This document shows positions 52,468-61,280 of a stretch of 64,000 bases of DNA, one piece after another; within the stretch, counting starts at the first letter, position 1, and every line of letters starts with the position of its first letter. A program made the translations under genes and the position numbers. A model generated the notes under the pieces. That model had not been told where the DNA came from. It ran no database searches and was given only the letters and a program-made list of their open reading frames with translations. This DNA is from Anaerotignum faecicola (GTDB lineage: Bacteria; Bacillota; Clostridia; Lachnospirales; Anaerotignaceae), in contig JANFXS010000002.1 in the NCBI GenBank assembly GCA_024460105.1, forward strand, positions 248,001 to 312,000. Direction: 5' to 3'.

Positions 52468-52989
52468 CTATATGTTATTTCTCCATAAATAAAACAGGCT
52501 TTTTTTTGCAGCCTTAAATTTGACGACGCTGTTGCGCCCACACAAATCCCTTAAGCTTATTTCCATATCGTTAATCTTAAGTATATGATCGCTCACTGTG
52601 CCGACTATATACGAAAGGTTATCCATTTCGCGGTTAAATCCCGAAATAAGCATTTTTCCATCGTCTGTGTAAGACAGCGTCTGACCCTCTTCAATTTCGG
52701 TTGCAACCCCGGCGCCGAACGCACTATAAAGGCATGTGTCAAGATATATATCCGTCCCCTTAATATAATAGCCTTCCTCGACAGCGCTTTTATTAACAGA
52801 GTGTATAAATGAAACGGAAAAGGTCGCGCCCTCCTCCGACTCATATTGTGCGTAAATTTTTCCGCTGTCGCCGTCAAGTAGCTGCAATACTGTTTTTCCG
52901 GGCCAAAACAGTATTAAAAGAATTATAGCCGCAATGGCGAATAAGGCCACTGCGGCTTTATTTACCGCTGAAATTCTGGGTTTAAGCAA
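52468..52989 (-). CDS. DUF1850 family protein of a TAXI-TRAP operon
   Basis: A 173-residue protein with one N-terminal membrane helix (VALFAIAAIILLILFWPG) and an exported domain with FSVSFIHSVNKSAVEEGYYI, the DUF1850 signature. DUF1850 proteins are found between TAXI-type binding protein and permease genes; their role is not known. The start is TTG, 5 bases after the previous stop. Confidence 0.9.
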   Translation of the reverse strand: MLKPRISAVNKAAVALFAIAAIILLILFWPGKTVLQLLDGDSGKIYAQYESEEGATFSVSFIHSVNKSAVEEGYYIKGTDIYLDTCLYSAFGAGVATEIEEGQTLSYTDDGKMLISGFNREMDNLSYIVGTVSDHILKINDMEISLRDLCGRNSVVKFKAAKKSLFYLWRNNI

Positions 52990-52994
52990 AACTT

Positions 52995-53972
52995 TTATTG
53001 GATTGCTCCAACTTCTTTAAAATATTTTTCTGCGCCCGGATGGAAAGGAACGGAAACGCCTTCAACAGCATATGCCGGATCGATTTCAGTGCCTTTTACA
53101 TGGCCTTCGGCAATAATTTCTTTTCCTTCAAATATAGCCTTTGTAATGTTGTAAACGGTTTCTTCCGAAAGTTCCGGATTTACGATGAATGTCGCCTTAA
53201 CCGCAACAGTCTGTATAGGTTCGTCTGTGCCGTAGCTTTCCTTTGGAATATTGTAGGATGTATAGAACGGATATTTTGCAATAAGCGCTTCCGCTTCCGC
53301 TCCGTCAACATTGAGTATCTTAATGTTGTTTGTGCTTGCAAGCTCCATAACGGCCGTTGTAGGAGCGCCGGCAGTACAGAAGAACGCGTCTATTTTATTA
53401 TCTTTCATAGCGTTTGCGGAGTCGCCGAAAGAAAGGTTCTGAACTTCAATGTCATCAAAGGTAACCCCATATGCTTCAAGTATTTGTTTTGCATTAAATT
53501 CAACGCCGCTGCCCGCATCGCCTACAGATACCCTCTTTCCTTTAAGGTCGGCTATCGTTTCAATACCGGCGTCAGGGTTTGCGACAACCTGGCACACTTC
53601 GGCATACATTGCCGCCATAGCCTGGAAATTTTCAGTTTTTTCGCCTTCAAAGAGATCCGTGCCGTTATAAGCGTAATCCATAACGTCGTTTTGTACGATG
53701 GCCATATCGACTTCCCCATCTGCGATTAAGCCGATATTTGCTTTCGACGCGCCTGTCGACTGTACGTCAAAGCTTATGCCCGTAGCGTCCGTTACGGCCT
53801 GTGCGATAACGCCGCCGTAAGCATAATATGTTCCGCTTGTGCCTCCTGTTGCAAGCTTGATTTTTGTTGTTCCACCGCCCGACGCGTCTGAAGAAGCGTC
53901 TGACGAGCATCCTGAAAGAGCTATAGCTGCGGCAAGCACGCCTGCAACTACGGCAACGAGTTTCTTTTTCAT
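52995..53972 (-). CDS. TAXI family TRAP transporter substrate-binding lipoprotein
   Basis: A 325-residue lipoprotein. The signal peptide MKKKLVAVVAGVLAAAIALSG ends in the lipobox cysteine (LSGCSSD). The domain begins KIKLATGGTSGTYYAYGGVI, the TAXI (TAM) signature, and contains RVSVGDAGSGVEFNAKQILE. The ATG at 53972 is chosen since GGGAGG lies 7 bases before it; the TTG upstream would put the ribosome site within the gene. It delivers the substrate (probably glutamate or a dicarboxylate) to the fused permease. Confidence 0.94.
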   Translation of the reverse strand: MKKKLVAVVAGVLAAAIALSGCSSDASSDASGGGTTKIKLATGGTSGTYYAYGGVIAQAVTDATGISFDVQSTGASKANIGLIADGEVDMAIVQNDVMDYAYNGTDLFEGEKTENFQAMAAMYAEVCQVVANPDAGIETIADLKGKRVSVGDAGSGVEFNAKQILEAYGVTFDDIEVQNLSFGDSANAMKDNKIDAFFCTAGAPTTAVMELASTNNIKILNVDGAEAEALIAKYPFYTSYNIPKESYGTDEPIQTVAVKATFIVNPELSEETVYNITKAIFEGKEIIAEGHVKGTEIDPAYAVEGVSVPFHPGAEKYFKEVGAIQ

Positions 53973-54047
53973 AAATATACCTCCCAATACTAAAATTTGC
54001 CGTCATTATTTTTGAAGTTTTAATTTATTACAATAAGTAATTATTAG

Positions 54048-54076
54048 ATTATATATCATTTTCAGCATCTTTTCAA
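54048..54076 (-). promoter_or_regulatory. Promoter of the TAXI-TRAP operon
   Basis: Minus strand: TTGAAA (54071-54076), a 17-base spacer and a perfect TATAAT (54048-54053), about 75 bases before the start codon. Confidence 0.8.
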
Positions 54077-54242
54077 GCTAATTATGTTAAAACGGCAATC
54101 TTTTTTATTGCATAAGTCATATTTTCGGTTTAATTTGCAAATATCCGAAAAACGCCTGTATTAATTTGCTTTTATATTTTTTATGATTTATAACACGCAA
54201 TAGGTATTTATGCATAGCTATAAGTTTTTTATATATAATTAT

Positions 54243-54872
54243 TCATCTGCCGCCCGCCATATATATAAGCGCGTTAACAGCGGCCGCCGCAACATTGCTG
54301 CCGCCCTTTCTTCCCTCGGCCACTATATAAGGAACACTTAGTTCCATAATAAGTTCTTTGCTTTCCACAACATTTACAAAGCCCACAGGCATGCCTATAA
54401 TCATAGCCGGCATAATCGTTCCGTTTTTTATATGTTCATAGAGTCTTATAAGCGCTGTTGGTGCGTTCCCAACAACATATATAAGCGGCCCCTTAATCCC
54501 GGCGGACTTGTCAACGGCGGCGGCGGCCCTTGTTGTGCCATTTTTTGCCGCCTCCTGTGAAACGTCGCTGTCAGCCATAAAGCAGTAAACTTCCCCTCCG
54601 AATTTTTCGAGCGCCTTTTTGTTAATCCCGGCTTTAGCCATATTTGTATCCGTAATAATTCCGCAGCCGTTTCTTATAGCGTCAATTCCGGCTTCAACCG
54701 CTCCTTCGGAAAATTTAAGGCTTTTTTCATAAGAAAAATCGGCCGTGGCATGTATTATCCTTTTGACGATCGGCTTTTTTTCCTCATCAATTTCAGCCGT
54801 AAGCTCGCTCTCTATTATCTCAAAACTGCGACGTTCAATATCTTCCGGAAGAAAAAATTCAATGTCTTTCAA
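54243..54872 (-). CDS. cbiC: Cobalt-precorrin-8 methylmutase
   Basis: A 209-residue CbiC/CobH. It moves the C-11 methyl group to C-12 to give cobyrinate. IERRSFEIIESE and KRIIHATADFSYE (with the conserved histidine) mark the active site; VGNAPTALIRLYE and GMPVGFVNVVESKE are typical. It is the last gene of the cobalamin cluster and overlaps the preceding gene by 4 bases (ATGA). Confidence 0.96.
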   Translation of the reverse strand: MKDIEFFLPEDIERRSFEIIESELTAEIDEEKKPIVKRIIHATADFSYEKSLKFSEGAVEAGIDAIRNGCGIITDTNMAKAGINKKALEKFGGEVYCFMADSDVSQEAAKNGTTRAAAAVDKSAGIKGPLIYVVGNAPTALIRLYEHIKNGTIMPAMIIGMPVGFVNVVESKELIMELSVPYIVAEGRKGGSNVAAAAVNALIYMAGGR

Positions 54873-55381
54873 AATTCCACGCCCTTTCTTGCGCCTATGC
54901 CTTTATCAAACGGATGTTTAACCTTTTTTATTTCCGATATATAATCGGCGCATTCCAACATAAATCCATTGGGATCCCGTCCTGTCATCACAACTTCCGT
55001 ACCGCCGTCCGAAAGCTTCAAAGCTTCAAATACAATGTTTTCATCAATCAAGCCGAAATTTACGGCGTGTGTAATTTCATCAAGAACCAAAAAACCGTTT
55101 TCCCCCGCCGCCATACGAACGCCCTCCCTAATAAGGCCGTTATGTATTTCCTTCAGCCTGAATTTCTCATCTTCTCCCATACTGCTGAAAAATCCAAAAT
55201 CTTCCGTGCTCCTTAAAACAGATATTCCGTCCGTATTCCTTAATATGCCTATCTCTCCTGTGTCCGCACCTTTCATAAACTGCACGAATACGACGTTTTT
55301 TCCGTTTCCCGCCGCCCTAACTGCCATTCCGACGGCGGCGGTTGTTTTTCCTTTGCCGTTTCCGAAGTATAAGTGTATCAA
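54869..55381 (-). CDS. cobO: Corrinoid adenosyltransferase (CobO/BtuR type)
   Basis: About 170 residues. A P-loop GNGKGKTTAAVGMAVRAAG at the N-terminus, FVQFMKG and LVLDEITHAVNFGLI follow, matching CobO/CobA-type enzymes that transfer the adenosyl group from ATP to cob(I)yrinic acid a,c-diamide. The start is a TTG; I prefer that at 55381, one base after the cbiP stop, because GAGAGGCGG precedes it, over the TTG at 55396 inside cbiP. Confidence 0.94.
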   Translation of the reverse strand: MIHLYFGNGKGKTTAAVGMAVRAAGNGKNVVFVQFMKGADTGEIGILRNTDGISVLRSTEDFGFFSSMGEDEKFRLKEIHNGLIREGVRMAAGENGFLVLDEITHAVNFGLIDENIVFEALKLSDGGTEVVMTGRDPNGFMLECADYISEIKKVKHPFDKGIGARKGVEF

Positions 55382-55382
55382 T

Positions 55383-56867
55383 CTACCGCCTCTCAATCCC
55401 CATAATATTATAAACCATTTCCATATCCATGCTGTTTCTCACCATATCGGCCAAAATATCATATTGCTTTTCTTTATACGCCTTCAAATCAAATCCCGAT
55501 TTATTGTACTTAACGCCTTTTTTCATGCATATGGCGTTGATTATGGCTTCCGCGCAGCCTGTGCTGTCAAATACGCCGTGAACATATGTGCCGGCCGCGT
55601 TGCCGCCGAACGTCCCGTCATATTTTCCGCCGCTAAGCCTTGAAAGCGCATTTCCGTTTGCTTTGCTTTTCCCCATATGTATTTCATAGCCTTCAAACTC
55701 CTTGCCGCTTAAACATGAAAAAAATCCGCTTATATCTTCAAAGCGGCCCTGTACCTGTTTTGTTTTCTTTTCATTTGCAAAAACCGTTTCAACAGGAAGC
55801 AAACCCATTGCATTAATGCTCCCGCCGCCTTCAACATTGTAAGGGTCGCTTATCTTTTCACCAAGCATCTGGTATCCCCCGCAAATTCCGAAAACAGGGG
55901 TTCCATTTCTATATGCCCTCAGCACTGCGTTTTCAATCCCGTTTTCCCTAAGCCATTTCAAATCGGAAATTGTATTTTTGCTTCCGGGCAGCATTATAAT
56001 ATCGGGCGTTTTAAGATCCTTTGCTTTGCTTACATATCGAACCGAAACGTTTTCCATATAGCCGAATACATTAAAATCAGTGAAATTGCTTATTTTAGGC
56101 AGCCGTATAACGGCTATGTCAATCTCTCCGGCTTCATTTTTTTCAAACGCCGGGCTTAAACTGTCCTCGTCGTCAATATCCACATTTATAAACGGAAGTA
56201 CGCCGGCAACAGGTATATTTATTTTATCTTCAAGCATTTTAAGCCCCGGTTCAAGTATGCGCCTGTCCCCTCTAAACTTATTTATAATAACGCCTTTAAT
56301 CCGCATACGCTCCCGTTCCTCCAGAAGCATGACGGTTCCGTAAAGTTGGGCGAAAACCCCCCCTCTGTCAATATCGCCTGCCAAAAGTACGGGACAGTCC
56401 GCCATTTCAGCCATCCCCATATTTACTATGTCGTCGTTTTTTAAGTTTATTTCAGCCGGGCTTCCGGCCCCTTCGATAACAATTATGTCATTGTGCTCCG
56501 CCAAACTTTTGTACGCGTCCATTATATCTTTTTTTAACTTCGTTTTATATTTAAAATAATCGGACGCTTTCATATTTCCGCGTGAAACTCCGTTTACGAT
56601 TACCTGTGAGCCGACGTCCGTAGTAGGCTTTAAAAGTATTGGGTTCATGCGCACGTCAGGCTTTATTCCCGCGGCTTCCGCCTGCATAACCTGAGCCCTT
56701 CCCATTTCTTTTCCATCCTCGGTAATATATGAATTAAGCGCCATATTCTGGCTTTTAAACGGCGCGGCTTTAAATCCGTCCTGCACAAAAACCCGTAAAA
56801 GCCCCGCCGTAATAAAACTTTTGCCCGAATTGCTCATAGTTCCCTGAACCATTATTGCTTTTGCCAT
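55383..56867 (-). CDS. cbiP: Cobyric acid synthase
   Basis: About 494 residues (the earlier alternative start would place the ribosome site in the coding region). N-terminal ATPase domain [19 protein letters not shown] with [16 protein letters not shown], and a C-terminal type 1 glutamine amidotransferase domain with the nucleophile cysteine in [12 protein letters not shown] and the histidine in YVHGVFD. It amidates adenosylcobyrinic a,c-diamide at four carboxylates. It begins one base after the cobD stop. Confidence 0.96.
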   Translation of the reverse strand: MAKAIMVQGTMSNSGKSFITAGLLRVFVQDGFKAAPFKSQNMALNSYITEDGKEMGRAQVMQAEAAGIKPDVRMNPILLKPTTDVGSQVIVNGVSRGNMKASDYFKYKTKLKKDIMDAYKSLAEHNDIIVIEGAGSPAEINLKNDDIVNMGMAEMADCPVLLAGDIDRGGVFAQLYGTVMLLEERERMRIKGVIINKFRGDRRILEPGLKMLEDKINIPVAGVLPFINVDIDDEDSLSPAFEKNEAGEIDIAVIRLPKISNFTDFNVFGYMENVSVRYVSKAKDLKTPDIIMLPGSKNTISDLKWLRENGIENAVLRAYRNGTPVFGICGGYQMLGEKISDPYNVEGGGSINAMGLLPVETVFANEKKTKQVQGRFEDISGFFSCLSGKEFEGYEIHMGKSKANGNALSRLSGGKYDGTFGGNAAGTYVHGVFDSTGCAEAIINAICMKKGVKYNKSGFDLKAYKEKQYDILADMVRNSMDMEMVYNIMGIERR

Positions 56868-56868
56868 G

Positions 56869-57894
56869 TCAGCCTTTAGCCACTTCCTTCCATGCAGATA
56901 TAAGTTTTTCGTTGTCCTCCCTGTTTTTAACGGCAATCCTGTAATACCCTTCCTTAAGGCCGGTAAAATTTTTACAGTCCCTAATCATTATCCCTTTTTC
57001 CATTAATTTGCCATATAATCCCGGTTCAGCTTTGAAAAAAATAAAATTTCCGCCGCTTCCATATATTTTTTCAGCAAGGGAAACAATATTTCCAAGCAGA
57101 TATTTTTTTTCTTCAGATATAATTTTCCTTGCCGCATCTGCAAACCCTGTGCATGCGCATGCCGCCAGTCCCGCGTCATGAGCCACTGTCGACACGCTCC
57201 ATGGCTGTATACAGTTTCGCATGGACAACAGAAGGGAACGGTCGTCCGTTATTCCGTAACCGAGCCTAAGTCCTGCCATACCGTACATTTTCGTAAAGGC
57301 TTTGAGGACAAGCACGCCGCTTTCGCCTTTAACCGTGTAATCTTCCCCGTTTTCCATAAAGTTATTAAAACATTCGTCTACCACGGCCAAAACATCGTGC
57401 TCCCTGCACCTGTCGATTATTTTCAAAAGAAGTTCTTTTGTAAATACCGTACCCGTCGGATTATTTGGATTGCATATAAAAACCATATCAGTGCGGCCGT
57501 TTATAAATTCCAGTATTTCTTCATCCGGCATAAATCCGTTTTCTTCTTTCAGATAATAATTTTCTATACTGCATCCGACGGCGTTTAAAGCCTGCCTGTA
57601 CTCCTCGAACCCCGGTACGACAAGCAGGGCATTTTTGGGCCTTATGGCATAAACGGCGGCAAATACAAGCTCAGCCGCGCCGCATCCGCAAATAATATTT
57701 CCCTTTTCAACGCCTTCCATAGCCGAAACTGCTTTCAGAAGTTCCCTGTATTCGGCGTCAGGATATGCCGTTGATTTGCATACGGCGTTTAAGGCCGCTT
57801 TTTTAACGGCTTCGGGCATTCCCAAAGGATTAATATTTGCCGAAAAATCTATTACATTTTTGTTTCCGTATATATCTCCCCCGTGCTTATGCAT
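56869..57894 (-). CDS. cobD: L-threonine-O-3-phosphate decarboxylase CobD
   Basis: A 341-residue class I PLP enzyme related to histidinol-phosphate aminotransferase. The opening [20 protein letters not shown] is typical of Cob[14 protein letters not shown] and the PLP lysine in [17 protein letters not shown] follow. It makes (R)-1-aminopropan-2-ol phosphate, the linker of cobalamin. It overlaps cbiB by 8 bases and lies within the cob cluster, which favours CobD over a histidine-pathway enzyme. Confidence 0.95.
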   Translation of the reverse strand: MHKHGGDIYGNKNVIDFSANINPLGMPEAVKKAALNAVCKSTAYPDAEYRELLKAVSAMEGVEKGNIICGCGAAELVFAAVYAIRPKNALLVVPGFEEYRQALNAVGCSIENYYLKEENGFMPDEEILEFINGRTDMVFICNPNNPTGTVFTKELLLKIIDRCREHDVLAVVDECFNNFMENGEDYTVKGESGVLVLKAFTKMYGMAGLRLGYGITDDRSLLLSMRNCIQPWSVSTVAHDAGLAACACTGFADAARKIISEEKKYLLGNIVSLAEKIYGSGGNFIFFKAEPGLYGKLMEKGIMIRDCKNFTGLKEGYYRIAVKNREDNEKLISAWKEVAKG

Positions 57895-58858
57895 AATTAA
57901 CCCCCAATACGGCGTAAACCGCCGAAATCAAAACCATAAGCAGAAAAACGGCAGTGTACATAAGGCGGTTCGCCCTTATTATATCTTCATTTTCAATCTT
58001 CCTGTACGGATCTCCCAAAAAATCTTTTTTATACAGCTTTCCGAAGTACCATGCGTCGCCTGCAAGCCGCACGCCCAAAGCCCCGGCGCATACAGACTCT
58101 GTCTGCGCCGAATTAGGGCTTGCATGTTTAAGCCTGTCCCTTTTGAATATTCTGAAAGCATTTTTCCAGTCGTATCCGAGCAAAGCGGCTGAAACAATCA
58201 TCAGTACGGCCGTAATCCTTGACGGAAGGAAGTTAAAAATATCGTCGGCCTTAGCCGCGGCTTTTCCGAAATTTATATATTTTTCATTTTTATAGCCTAC
58301 CATAGAATCCATTGTGTTCACCGCCTTATATATAAATCCGCCGACCCCGCCGCCAATCGCCATAAAAATTGCAGGCGCGGCAACGCCGTCGGAAGCGTTT
58401 TCGGCAACCGTTTCAACGGCGGCCTTTCTCACGCCGTCAAAGTCCAATTCAGCCGTGTCCCGTCCTACAATCATTGAAACGGCTTTCCTTGAGGCCTCTA
58501 TATCCCCCGTTTCAAGGGCTTTATAAACCTTCATGCTTTCATCCCTAAGCGATTTGGCCGCAAGGCACTGCCAGCACATAACGCTTTCAGCCGCAAGCTT
58601 TAAATATACGCTTATTTGTTCCGCGGCATACAGTATTATAAAAGGCGCCGCCCCGCTGAGAAAAACAATCCAAACGGCAAGAGCCGCCCCGCCGGCTTTT
58701 TCTCCTGCCGCCGTTTTGGGAAATATCCTTCTTATAAACTTTTCGCTTTTGCTTACGGCGTATCCGATTGCACATACGGGGTGCGGTATGTTCCGCGGAT
58801 CCCCAAATATTAAGTCAAGCGCATAACCGGCCGCAAGCGGCAATATAAAACTATACAT
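57887..58858 (-). CDS. cbiB: Adenosylcobinamide-phosphate synthase CbiB
   Basis: A 323-residue membrane protein with YALDLIFGDPRNIPHPVCAIG, a conserved RDTAELDFDGVRKAAVETVA block, ENASDGVAAPAIF and SPNSAQTESVCAGALGVRLAG. It attaches aminopropanol phosphate to adenosylcobyric acid. It overlaps its neighbours on both sides by 8 bases. The enzyme is named CobD in some species; the gene at 56869 is the decarboxylase. Confidence 0.96.
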   Translation of the reverse strand: MYSFILPLAAGYALDLIFGDPRNIPHPVCAIGYAVSKSEKFIRRIFPKTAAGEKAGGAALAVWIVFLSGAAPFIILYAAEQISVYLKLAAESVMCWQCLAAKSLRDESMKVYKALETGDIEASRKAVSMIVGRDTAELDFDGVRKAAVETVAENASDGVAAPAIFMAIGGGVGGFIYKAVNTMDSMVGYKNEKYINFGKAAAKADDIFNFLPSRITAVLMIVSAALLGYDWKNAFRIFKRDRLKHASPNSAQTESVCAGALGVRLAGDAWYFGKLYKKDFLGDPYRKIENEDIIRANRLMYTAVFLLMVLISAVYAVLGVNYA

Positions 58859-59399
58859 TTATTTCCCCCGTTATACTCAGGCGGCCGTTTTCAAACCCGC
58901 ATATATACCCGCCGCCGTTTTTTACATGGAAATTATAAAAACAGCGGCCCGTAAAAGTGCTTAAAACAGCCATTATACTGCCGCCGTGCATTACAAAAGC
59001 CGCGCGTTTTTCTTTCATATTTTCCGCCGCCCTGATACATTCATAAAACGCCCGAACAGTCCTGACGGAAAACTCCTCCATGCTTTCGCCATCCGGAAAA
59101 GGCAGTTTTCCGCCGCTTTCAATCCATCTTTTATAGTAAGAGTCGTTTTTCAGTTCTTCAAAATTCCTATATTCAAACTTTCCGAAATCCGTTTCACTCA
59201 AACCAGTGTGTATGACAGGGCTGCATCCGTAAATGGCTTTTGCCGTCTGCACGCATCTTTTTAGAGGGCTTGAAAAAACAACGCCGCATTCAGGATAGTC
59301 TTTTGCCGACGCTTCCAATATGTCTTCGTCAGTTATTCCCACATATCTCTTTTCCAAATTGCCTTTTGTGGCAAAATGGCGTATTAATATAACCTTCAT
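58851..59399 (-). CDS. cobC: Alpha-ribazole phosphatase (histidine phosphatase CobC)
   Basis: A 182-residue histidine phosphatase. The phosphorylated histidine lies in LIRHFATKGNLEKRYVG, with SPLKRCVQTAK, the acid residue in GLSETDFGKFEYRNFEE and the second histidine in FVMHGGSIMAVL. It removes phosphate from alpha-ribazole-5'-phosphate or from cobalamin-5'-phosphate. It overlaps the next gene upstream by 4 bases. Confidence 0.92.
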   Translation of the reverse strand: MKVILIRHFATKGNLEKRYVGITDEDILEASAKDYPECGVVFSSPLKRCVQTAKAIYGCSPVIHTGLSETDFGKFEYRNFEELKNDSYYKRWIESGGKLPFPDGESMEEFSVRTVRAFYECIRAAENMKEKRAAFVMHGGSIMAVLSTFTGRCFYNFHVKNGGGYICGFENGRLSITGEINV

Positions 59400-59770
59400 T
59401 TAATCACCTGCGGTATTCCGGCATATATCCTTATTACGCGCCCGGCTTTTTTAGCTACGGCACAGGAGCATTTTCCGGTTTCCTCGCGCCATTTCCTCTC
59501 AAACGCATCAACAGGCACAATCCCGCCGCCTATTTCATCAGATATAATTATATTTATATTCCCATTTTCAATAAGGCGAATCGTTTCGTTTATGGGGTCA
59601 AGTCCGTTTATAAGCCAGTCCTTTACAAGCATGTGAAAACCGCATATAATCTCCCGATCAGGTAAAATTTCTCCTTTTCCCGCAAAAAATATATCGTTTT
59701 TTGCAATATTATATTCTTTTAAGACAAAATCAAGCTTTCCTTGGAAAGCTCCTCCTATTATAAAAACCAT
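59396..59770 (-). CDS. Short CobU-like protein
   Basis: A 124-residue protein, about two thirds of a normal CobU. It has a P-loop-like start VFIIGGAFQGKLDFVLKEY and the CobU C-terminal signature ISDEIGGGIVPVDAFERKWR, ending in an AKKAGRVIRIYAGIPQVI tail. The middle section with the guanylylated histidine (DDEMxxRIxxHxxxR in standard CobU) is missing. It lies directly after cobS in the operon. It could be a kinase-only or a structural partner of the other CobU homologue at 60729; see findings. Confidence 0.8.
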   Translation of the reverse strand: MVFIIGGAFQGKLDFVLKEYNIAKNDIFFAGKGEILPDREIICGFHMLVKDWLINGLDPINETIRLIENGNINIIISDEIGGGIVPVDAFERKWREETGKCSCAVAKKAGRVIRIYAGIPQVIK

Positions 59771-60526
59771 TTATACCGCCGCTTTCTCCAAAACTACAGC
59801 CACTATCAACACCGACAACTCGTAAATCTGAAGGAAATACCCGGCTAAATCGCCCGTAGCGCCTCCGAAATTCTTAACCGCAAAATTTCGGTAGTATAAA
59901 AATACGGCCGCCGAAACAATCAGAAGAGCCGCGCCGTTTAATACGCTGAAAAACATTACATATCCCGCCGAAGCAATAAAAAAAAACGACAATATCAAAA
60001 CGCTCTTATTTTTAACGGCTTTTTCGGTAAATCCATGAAGTAGCCCGTTTGATTTTGCCTTTTTTACAGTCAACGCCCCTATTCCGCTTAAAGAACGGCT
60101 CGTAACAAAACCGGCGCATACCATATGAATCCCGCTAGTTCCAATCTCGGAGGCAAATCCCGCATAAAGCATAAAATATAATATAGCATATATAACCGCA
60201 AAAGCGCCGACATGCGGATCTTTTAGTATCTCAAGCCTCTTTTCCCTTTCGGCAAAGCTTAAATACGCATCGACAGTGTCAATATAGCCGTCGGCATGTA
60301 TTCCTCCCGTAATAAGTATGGGAACTGCCGTAAGTATGGCGCCTTTAAGCGTCCCCGCAAATTCCAGAGAGGTACATATATAGTATAATATATAAAATCC
60401 GATGCCCGTAACAATTCCTATAAGCGGTAAAAACGAAAGGGCATACCTCATATTTTTATCGCTCCATTCCACATTCGGAACGGGTATCTTTGAATACATT
60501 GCAAAAGCGATAATTATCGGTTCCAC
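59771..60526 (-). CDS. cobS: Adenosylcobinamide-GDP ribazoletransferase (cobalamin synthase)
   Basis: A 251-residue membrane protein with about six to seven helices. SKIPVPNVEWSDKNMRYAL, LITGGIHADGYIDTVDAY (with the DGxxD metal motif), LKDPHVGAFAVI and a C-terminal FGGATGDLAGYFLQIYEL are typical. It joins adenosylcobinamide-GDP with alpha-ribazole (phosphate). The start is a GTG preceded by GGGTGG. Confidence 0.96.
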   Translation of the reverse strand: MEPIIIAFAMYSKIPVPNVEWSDKNMRYALSFLPLIGIVTGIGFYILYYICTSLEFAGTLKGAILTAVPILITGGIHADGYIDTVDAYLSFAEREKRLEILKDPHVGAFAVIYAILYFMLYAGFASEIGTSGIHMVCAGFVTSRSLSGIGALTVKKAKSNGLLHGFTEKAVKNKSVLILSFFFIASAGYVMFFSVLNGAALLIVSAAVFLYYRNFAVKNFGGATGDLAGYFLQIYELSVLIVAVVLEKAAV

Positions 60527-60728
60527 TGTATACCACCCTTATTTCTTAAATTTCGGCAGAACTTAATTCATATCCAGATGACGATTTTCGGTTTACGGCA
60601 GTATAATAATCGGACGTAATTTTTTCTGGGTTTCATAATTTTGCTTTCAGTTTGCATGCCTTATGAGCCTTCAAAATACCGCCCGGCGCCGTAAATCGAA
60701 TATATCCGGCAGGACATAAAAAATCAGT

Positions 60729-61280
60729 TTATAAATACGGTCCTTTATTAAACATATCGTCTGTATCTGTCGGATATTTGTGGTATATAGGTATTGAATA
60801 AACAACTTCTATAACCATATCGCTCATTGACGCACAAAAACCGTTTATTTTCCCTAAAACTTCCATATATTCCTTTGTTTCCGTACCATATGCCGCTCCG
60901 CCTTCAAATACGTCTCCTGAAACGATAACTGTTTCACAAGCCTGTCGGCAAAGCCTTTCAATACCGTTTTTTATATTTTCAAAAACCATGTCGGAACTGA
61001 GCCCGTTTAAAAACAGCTCGTTTGCCGCAAGGTTTGTTAGACACTCGATTAAAACAGCCCCGCCTGATATATTAACGCCGCTTATGTCCAGCGGACATTC
61101 TATGGTTTCAAAATTTCTTCCGCGTCGGTTGTACCTGTGCCGCGCGGCTTTTTCCTCCATTTCATGGTCATAAATTTTCATCGTGGCTATATAATATTTC
61201 CTTCCTTTATATCCGTCAAGGATACTTTCGGCAAATTCCGATTTGCCGCTTCCGCTGCCGCCGATTACAAATGTAACCAT
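60729..61280 (-). CDS. cobU: Adenosylcobinamide kinase/guanylyltransferase CobU, C-terminally diverged
   Basis: A 183-residue CobU of normal length. The P-loop is FVIGGSGSGKSEFAESIL, followed by YYIATMKIYDHEMEEKAARH, which contains the histidine expected to be guanylylated, then FETIECPLDI and VLIECLTNLAANELF. The usual (V/T)NEVG.GIVP signature is replaced by VSGDVFEGGAAYGTET. The bifunctional enzyme phosphorylates adenosylcobinamide and attaches GMP. It overlaps the cobT stop (TAATG). A 202-base gap without a gene separates it from cobS. Confidence 0.9.
   Translation of the reverse strand: MVTFVIGGSGSGKSEFAESILDGYKGRKYYIATMKIYDHEMEEKAARHRYNRRGRNFETIECPLDISGVNISGGAVLIECLTNLAANELFLNGLSSDMVFENIKNGIERLCRQACETVIVSGDVFEGGAAYGTETKEYMEVLGKINGFCASMSDMVIEVVYSIPIYHKYPTDTDDMFNKGPYL

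Noticed and set aside
60527-60728. Cobalamin riboswitch in the gap between cobU and cobS
   Set aside because: None of the conserved B12-box sequences is seen and the gap is within an operon; a riboswitch would be expected before the first gene, beyond the window.
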